From contig NC_062217.1 in the NCBI RefSeq assembly GCF_902686445.1, positions 171,487,598 to 171,551,597 on the forward strand: a stretch of 64,000 nucleotides of DNA, written 5' to 3'. The translations under genes and the position numbers were made by a program. Below are positions 60,061-64,000 of the stretch, one piece after another. Numbering within the stretch: the stretch's first letter is position 1; each line of letters opens with the position of its first letter. The stretch comes from Sciurus carolinensis. Taxonomy: Eukaryota; Chordata; Mammalia; Rodentia; Sciuridae. The notes beneath the pieces were generated by a model, which saw only the letters and a program-made list of their open reading frames with translations, made no database searches and was not told the DNA's origin.

Positions 60061-61756
60061 TCCCAGTTTCATTGTCTGTGTTCAGACTCCTTGTGAAATC
60101 ACCACCTGCCAGGGCTTTGTGGATGGGGTGTTTTGGCCTTTGTCCTTTCCAGTCTGAATTGCTTGGCTTACCATCCCTCTGAAGACTGGAAGCAGGCACG
60201 TTCTTCTAGAGCAAAATCCCCCCCCCCTTATAAACAGGGCAAACCAGACCCCTCGGAAATATTAAGTGGAGAAGCACATGGGCAGGGTGGCAGTTGAGTG
60301 TCCAATAGGGGCATGGGACCAGCAGGGTCTATGTTTACTGCGAGGACTTGGCTTAGGTGGTGGTAGGAGCTGACCAGGCTGATGAAGTACAGGGCAGCCC
60401 ATCAGGAAGGGCATACCAGAGCCCTGAGGTGGGCAGTGGTGCTACCGTGTCCTCCGCCCTCATCACCTGTCTTCTCATCTTGTGGACTGTGTCAGGCCCA
60501 CTTGGAGCTCTAGAACTGTGTCCTTATTGTAGGTCACCTGACTGTAGGTGTTGATCCCTCCTGTAAGTCACAGTAACAGCTGGATTGAGGGATTGATAGC
60601 CGGGTGTCTTTGCTGGGCCAAGCTGACCTCCACAAATGGCCGCACAGGAGGCTTTGGACACCCTCAGGTGCCTGTCCCCATTGTATGAGTGAGGGAACAG
60701 GACAGCAGAGGTGGAGGTGAGGGTTGGGAGCACCTGCCTTCCTTAGGAAGGAAGAGCCAATTGGGGTGCCTGGCACAGCCAGGCTAGAGAGGCAGTGGGC
60801 CTGGCCCTGGATGGTTGTGTATATTGGGGAGAAAAGCTGGGAACCAGCCCCTGAAGGTGCCCCGTGGGGAAGTTGGGGACTTTTTTGCAGTGATGGAGCC
60901 GTAGCATCAGGGAAGCTCTGAGGATTATGGAGGAAATGCAGTGGGAGAGAATCCTCCTCTGTACCCTGGGTGGCATTGCAAGCCCTGGTGACCTGTCCCT
61001 GTGGAGACCACGGGAGGCAGAAGGAGGAGGGAGCTGCCCTCTAGAAGTCACATGCACACCTGTGGTCAGCAGGCTCAGCCCTGGAGGAGGCCCAGCCCCC
61101 AGACTCATGAATCTGGAGGGCCCAAGGGACGCCTGGGAGGAGCCACGGTGGGCTGTGCAAGCACCAAGGCTGCTGCTTCCAGGCAGTGCCCTCTGAGAGA
61201 GTGCCCACCAGGCTTGCCTGCTCTGTGGCTCCACAGCTGGCCTCCCCACCCCACCCCACTCTGGGATGACTACACTTTCTGTGGGGATGTGGAGGCCCCT
61301 TGCTGGTTGGCTCGCAGTGGGCATGCTCTGGGCTTCCTCCTCTCCAGCCAAGAACCGCAAGGACACTGGACGTGGTTGTCTTCTGCTGCTCATTCCACAA
61401 GGGCTGGTTGAGTGTCCTGCGTGCCCGGTGTGGGGGGTGCGTCTGAGTAAGAACCGTGTCCCTGCCCTCAGTTCTTGACACAGGGCTCTAGTCCTAGTGC
61501 TGGCTCAGAGGCACCTGGGTCGGAGTGGACATCTGTGGGGTCCTGTGGGAGCTCGTGAGCTGTGTGGCTGATGACGGGGACATTTGGAGAAGGTGCTTTT
61601 GAAGGGAGTGCATTCGCTGGCAGCTTCTGAACTCTGCTCCCTGCGGGCTGCCTGTTGAAGGGCCCCTTCCTGCTGCTTCGTGTTCACCATGGGATTGCCA
61701 TTAAGGGAGGCCCCTGATCACGTATTAATAAGCAGCATGCCTCCAGGGTACTGCCA

Positions 61757-62060
61757 CCTTATGTGCTGATCGTGTCCCCCAAATCTGTTTTGTTGAAGGT
61801 CTAATGCCGGGTCCCTCCCTTGGAATATGACTGCTTTTGGACATAGGGTGATTAGGTTATCGGGTGGGCCCTAGTCCAATGTGACTCTGTCCTCTTATGG
61901 AGGGGACCTAGGACTCTGCCCGGGGTGGTGGGAAGACCCTGAGGGAAGACCACGTGCTGAGGACAGGCTCAGAGGAAACCAGCCTTGGGGCGCGCTGCCC
62001 TCAGCGTCGCTCGCAGAGCTGTGAGACAGTCGGTGTGTTTCCCGTGAGCCCGCCACACCG
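61757..62060 (+). mobile_element. Old MaLR-like LTR remnant, sense
   Basis: The sequence tgctgatcgtgtcccccaaa, tctgttttgttgaaggtcta, a ggaatatgactgcttttgga stretch, agggtgattaggttatcggg and, at the far end, gagctgtgagacagtcggtg keep the order of an ancient mammalian LTR. It is strongly diverged and GC-shifted, and non-coding. Confidence 0.55.
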
Positions 62061-62954
62061 TGAGGGCCGCCAGCGGGCCACCCGAGCGGGACGCCAACTG
62101 CCCCTGAGCTCCGGACCCCACTCCTGGCTGCCTCTGCTCCTCACCTTGCGCCTGGGCTGCCCCAGCTCCCCTGGCTCCTCCGGCTCTGCCCGTGCCCCTG
62201 CGTTGTCCCTGTGGGCCTGCTCAGCCTCCCCCGTGGACAGCTCCCACCTGTTCTGTGCTCGCAGCCTCTCTCACCGCAGGGCTCTGGCCCCTCTGTCCGG
62301 GGAGGCAGCCGTCCTCCCTGGCTGGCTCTGCACGGGCCTCTGCCCCCTTCCTCTCTCTGGGTTCCCCCTTGGCTTCCTCCGTCCTCCGTTCTTTCCCCTC
62401 CTTTCTCCACTGCCCTGTCACTGTCCACTGCCTTCTCCCTGGACATCAGACAGCTGAGGATTCCGACCTCCAAATGAGGAAATCAGGAGAGGCTAGGGCA
62501 GCAGGCCACCCCTGCTCCCAGGGCCCACCTTCCCAGGCGCAGGGCAGGGCATGGCAGTGAAGGTGCCTGGTCACACAGGGGCTGGGGTTCTGGTCTCCAG
62601 GAGGGACAGGATCCAAGCTGGTGTCTGTGGACAGGAAAGGTCAGTCTTCCCCAGCCAGCCTTTCCTGTGCCGAAGAAGAGACCTTCTGACCCGTGGGGAT
62701 GTTTTTAATTGCCTGACCCTAATCTTTTCTCTGGTTTGGCAACATTTATAAAAATTCCCTGCCCTGCACCTTTGTGGATATTTAAAAAAATTAATTTGGA
62801 TGTTTGTGTTTTATATCCCCTGGTGCAAACTATTTACTGAGATACAAATCGGTGGATTGTCAGACTGTAGAAGAGCGTGAGCAAGTTTAGCGGTGGGAGG
62901 GGAGGGTGGCACTTTTGGATGGTGACAGGTATTTGGGACATGGAGATGGCTCTC

Positions 62955-63387
62955 TGTTGTGGTGTAGATATGAGGTATCCCCCAAAGCTCATGCATGAGA
63001 CCGTGCAAGAAAGCTTAGAGGCGAAATGATTGGGTGATGGCAGTCTTAACCTAACCAGTGCATTACTCGGGCTAGGTATTAACTGGGTGGTAACTGCAGG
63101 AGGCAGGGTGCGGCTGGAGGAGGTGGTCACTGGGGGCGTACCTTTGGGGCATATATTCTGTTCTAGGTGAACAGAGCTCTCTCTCTGCTTCCTGGTTCTG
63201 TCCTAAGCTGCGTTTCTCCCCCACACTCTTCTGCCATGATGTTCTGCCTCACCTCTGTCCCAGCGCAATGGAGCCAGCTGTCTATGGACCAAGATCTCTG
63301 AAACTGTGAACCCGGAATAAACTTTTCTTCCTCCAATTGTTCTTGTCAGCTCTTTTAGTCACAGCAGTACAAAAACCGACTAAATCA
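62955..63387 (+). mobile_element. MaLR-like solo LTR, sense
   Basis: About 433 bp starting TGTTGTGGTGTAGATATGAG and ending near ccgactaaatca. It keeps the middle landmark gaggaggtggtcactggggg, the gccatgatgttctgcctcac segment, ctctgaaactgtgaac and an AATAAA signal near 63317. A possible 5-bp target-site duplication with one mismatch (ctctc before, ctccc after) flanks it. No internal retroviral sequence is present. I know closely similar LTRs from squirrel genomes. Non-coding. Confidence 0.85.
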
Positions 63388-64000
63388 CTCCCTTTGTGGT
63401 TTCCTTGGATTCCCTCCTGGGTGGGTCCTGTCACCTCTTATAATTAGAGCCGGGGCTTTGATGGTGGTTTGCTCAGGAGATGAGCAGCCAGCGCGGGGCT
63501 TTGGCATCAGGATCATCATTAAGATGACTAATCTTGTGCTGTTTAGAGGGAGCCCGAGGCATCCTGATGTTTCCCCGGCGTGTCTGTTGCTGCTGGAGAC
63601 CATTATGTGGTCAGTCCCATGCTGTGACTGAGGGACAGACAGTGGCCCAGAGTCCACAAGTAGACTTGCGACAGGACATGCTCATTTGTGTCTCTCATTT
63701 TGCTAAAATACATATAGAGCTCTCCACTGTAACTGCTTGTGTCCACTCTTCACTGGCATTGAGTCCCTGGCCTGCGCAGACGTCACCTCTGCTTGGTTCA
63801 CACACCTTTCCCTGCCCTGAGAGGAATCCTGTGCCGACAGCCGCTCCCCTCTCCTCCCCCGGTCCCCGCAGCCTCTGGTCATGGCTCTGGACCAGCCTGT
63901 TCTGCATAGTCCATATCAGCGGCACCATAGCAGTGTGGCCTTGTGCTCCTTAGCGTGTCTTCAGGACGTGTCCCTCTTGTGGTGTGCAGTGATGCTCATT

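Larger units (their letters stand above)
1..64000 (+). other. DOCK1: DOCK1 gene body, internal part (11 exons and flanking introns)
   Basis: The eleven exons at 3149-3274, 6238-6362, 7252-7350, 8285-8357, 12649-12752, 13118-13301, 17484-17581, 21422-21511, 21772-21872, 29689-29823 and 37688-37796 join in frame (intron phases 1,0,0,1,0,1,0,0,2,2,0) without a stop. The product matches what I remember of vertebrate DOCK1 over roughly residues 382-794. DOCK1 is a cytosolic and membrane-recruited GEF for Rac. It works with ELMO and CRK/BCAR1 in cell migration, phagocytosis of apoptotic cells and myoblast fusion. DOCK2 and DOCK5 are the closest paralogs, but the linker and scaffold residues here fit DOCK1 better, especially in the last two exons. 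Both ends of the gene lie outside the window. Residue numbers are estimates anchored on the start of DHR-1 near residue 425 of the human protein. Confidence 0.93.
37797..64000 (+). other. DOCK1: DOCK1 intron (5' part), at least 26.2 kb
   Basis: It begins with donor GTAGGC and runs to the window end without a recognisable exon. It holds an antisense L1 fossil (39835-40480), a TG-rich repeat (41155-41470), an ID SINE (42550-42649), four MaLR-like LTR remnants (45764-46216, 49600-49908, 61757-62060, 62955-63387), a sense L1 remnant (47960-48240) and a short L1-like piece near 52740-52900. Between them are GC-rich stretches (38000-39800, 43000-45000, 54400-57400, 60250-62700) whose longer open frames on both strands show no family signature, and AT-rich blocks at 48720-48960, 55830-56030, 56220-56400, 58370-58560 and 59635-60060. 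Confidence 0.8.

Noticed and set aside
1..64000. CRISPR arrays, operons, phage or bacterial mobile elements
   Set aside because: The window is mammalian, with spliced exons and SINE/LINE/LTR content. The tandem repeats lack a repeat-spacer structure.

Overview
This window is mammalian genomic DNA and holds the middle of one protein-coding gene on the + strand. Eleven short exons (1,244 nt in total) with canonical GT/AG splice sites join into one uninterrupted reading frame of 414 codons plus two leading bases. I recognise the encoded protein as DOCK1 (DOCK180), the Rac guanine-nucleotide exchange factor. The exons cover the stretch just before the DHR-1 (C2-like, phosphoinositide-binding) domain, all of DHR-1, and the first part of the helical scaffold that follows it. 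Neither the N-terminal SH3/ELMO-binding exons nor the catalytic DHR-2 exons lie in the window. I found no other gene on either strand.

The organism looks like a squirrel-family rodent (Sciuridae). Three ID-type tRNA-derived SINEs and one fused B1+ID SINE (B1-dID/MEN type) are present. Two of the ID copies have the 3' tail I associate with ground squirrel and marmot, and LTRs of a matching MaLR-like type occur in the last intron. This species call comes from remembered repeat consensus sequences, not from a search.

Layout. 1-3148: end of an upstream intron, with a CA-rich minisatellite and a 33-bp minisatellite. 3149-13301: six exons (pre-DHR-1 and DHR-1) separated by introns of 0.4-4.3 kb. 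13302-21872: three scaffold exons with MIR, B1-dID and L1 remnants between them. 21873-29688: a 7.8-kb intron with a (CCCCAG)n hexanucleotide tract, several L1 fossils and a young-looking ID SINE that stops 44 bp short of the next exon. 29689-37796: two more scaffold exons, separated by a 7.9-kb intron that contains a long antisense L1 fossil with an ID SINE nested in it. 37797-64000: more than 26 kb of intron with no recognisable exon, holding a TG-rich repeat, an ID SINE, L1 pieces and four MaLR-like LTR remnants.

There is no sign of a new multi-gene system. The observations most worth following up are the SINE beside the exon acceptor at 29688, the CCCCAG tract (C-rich in the transcript, G-rich on the other strand), the open-frame 33-bp minisatellite, and several repeat-poor AT-rich blocks that may be conserved non-coding elements.
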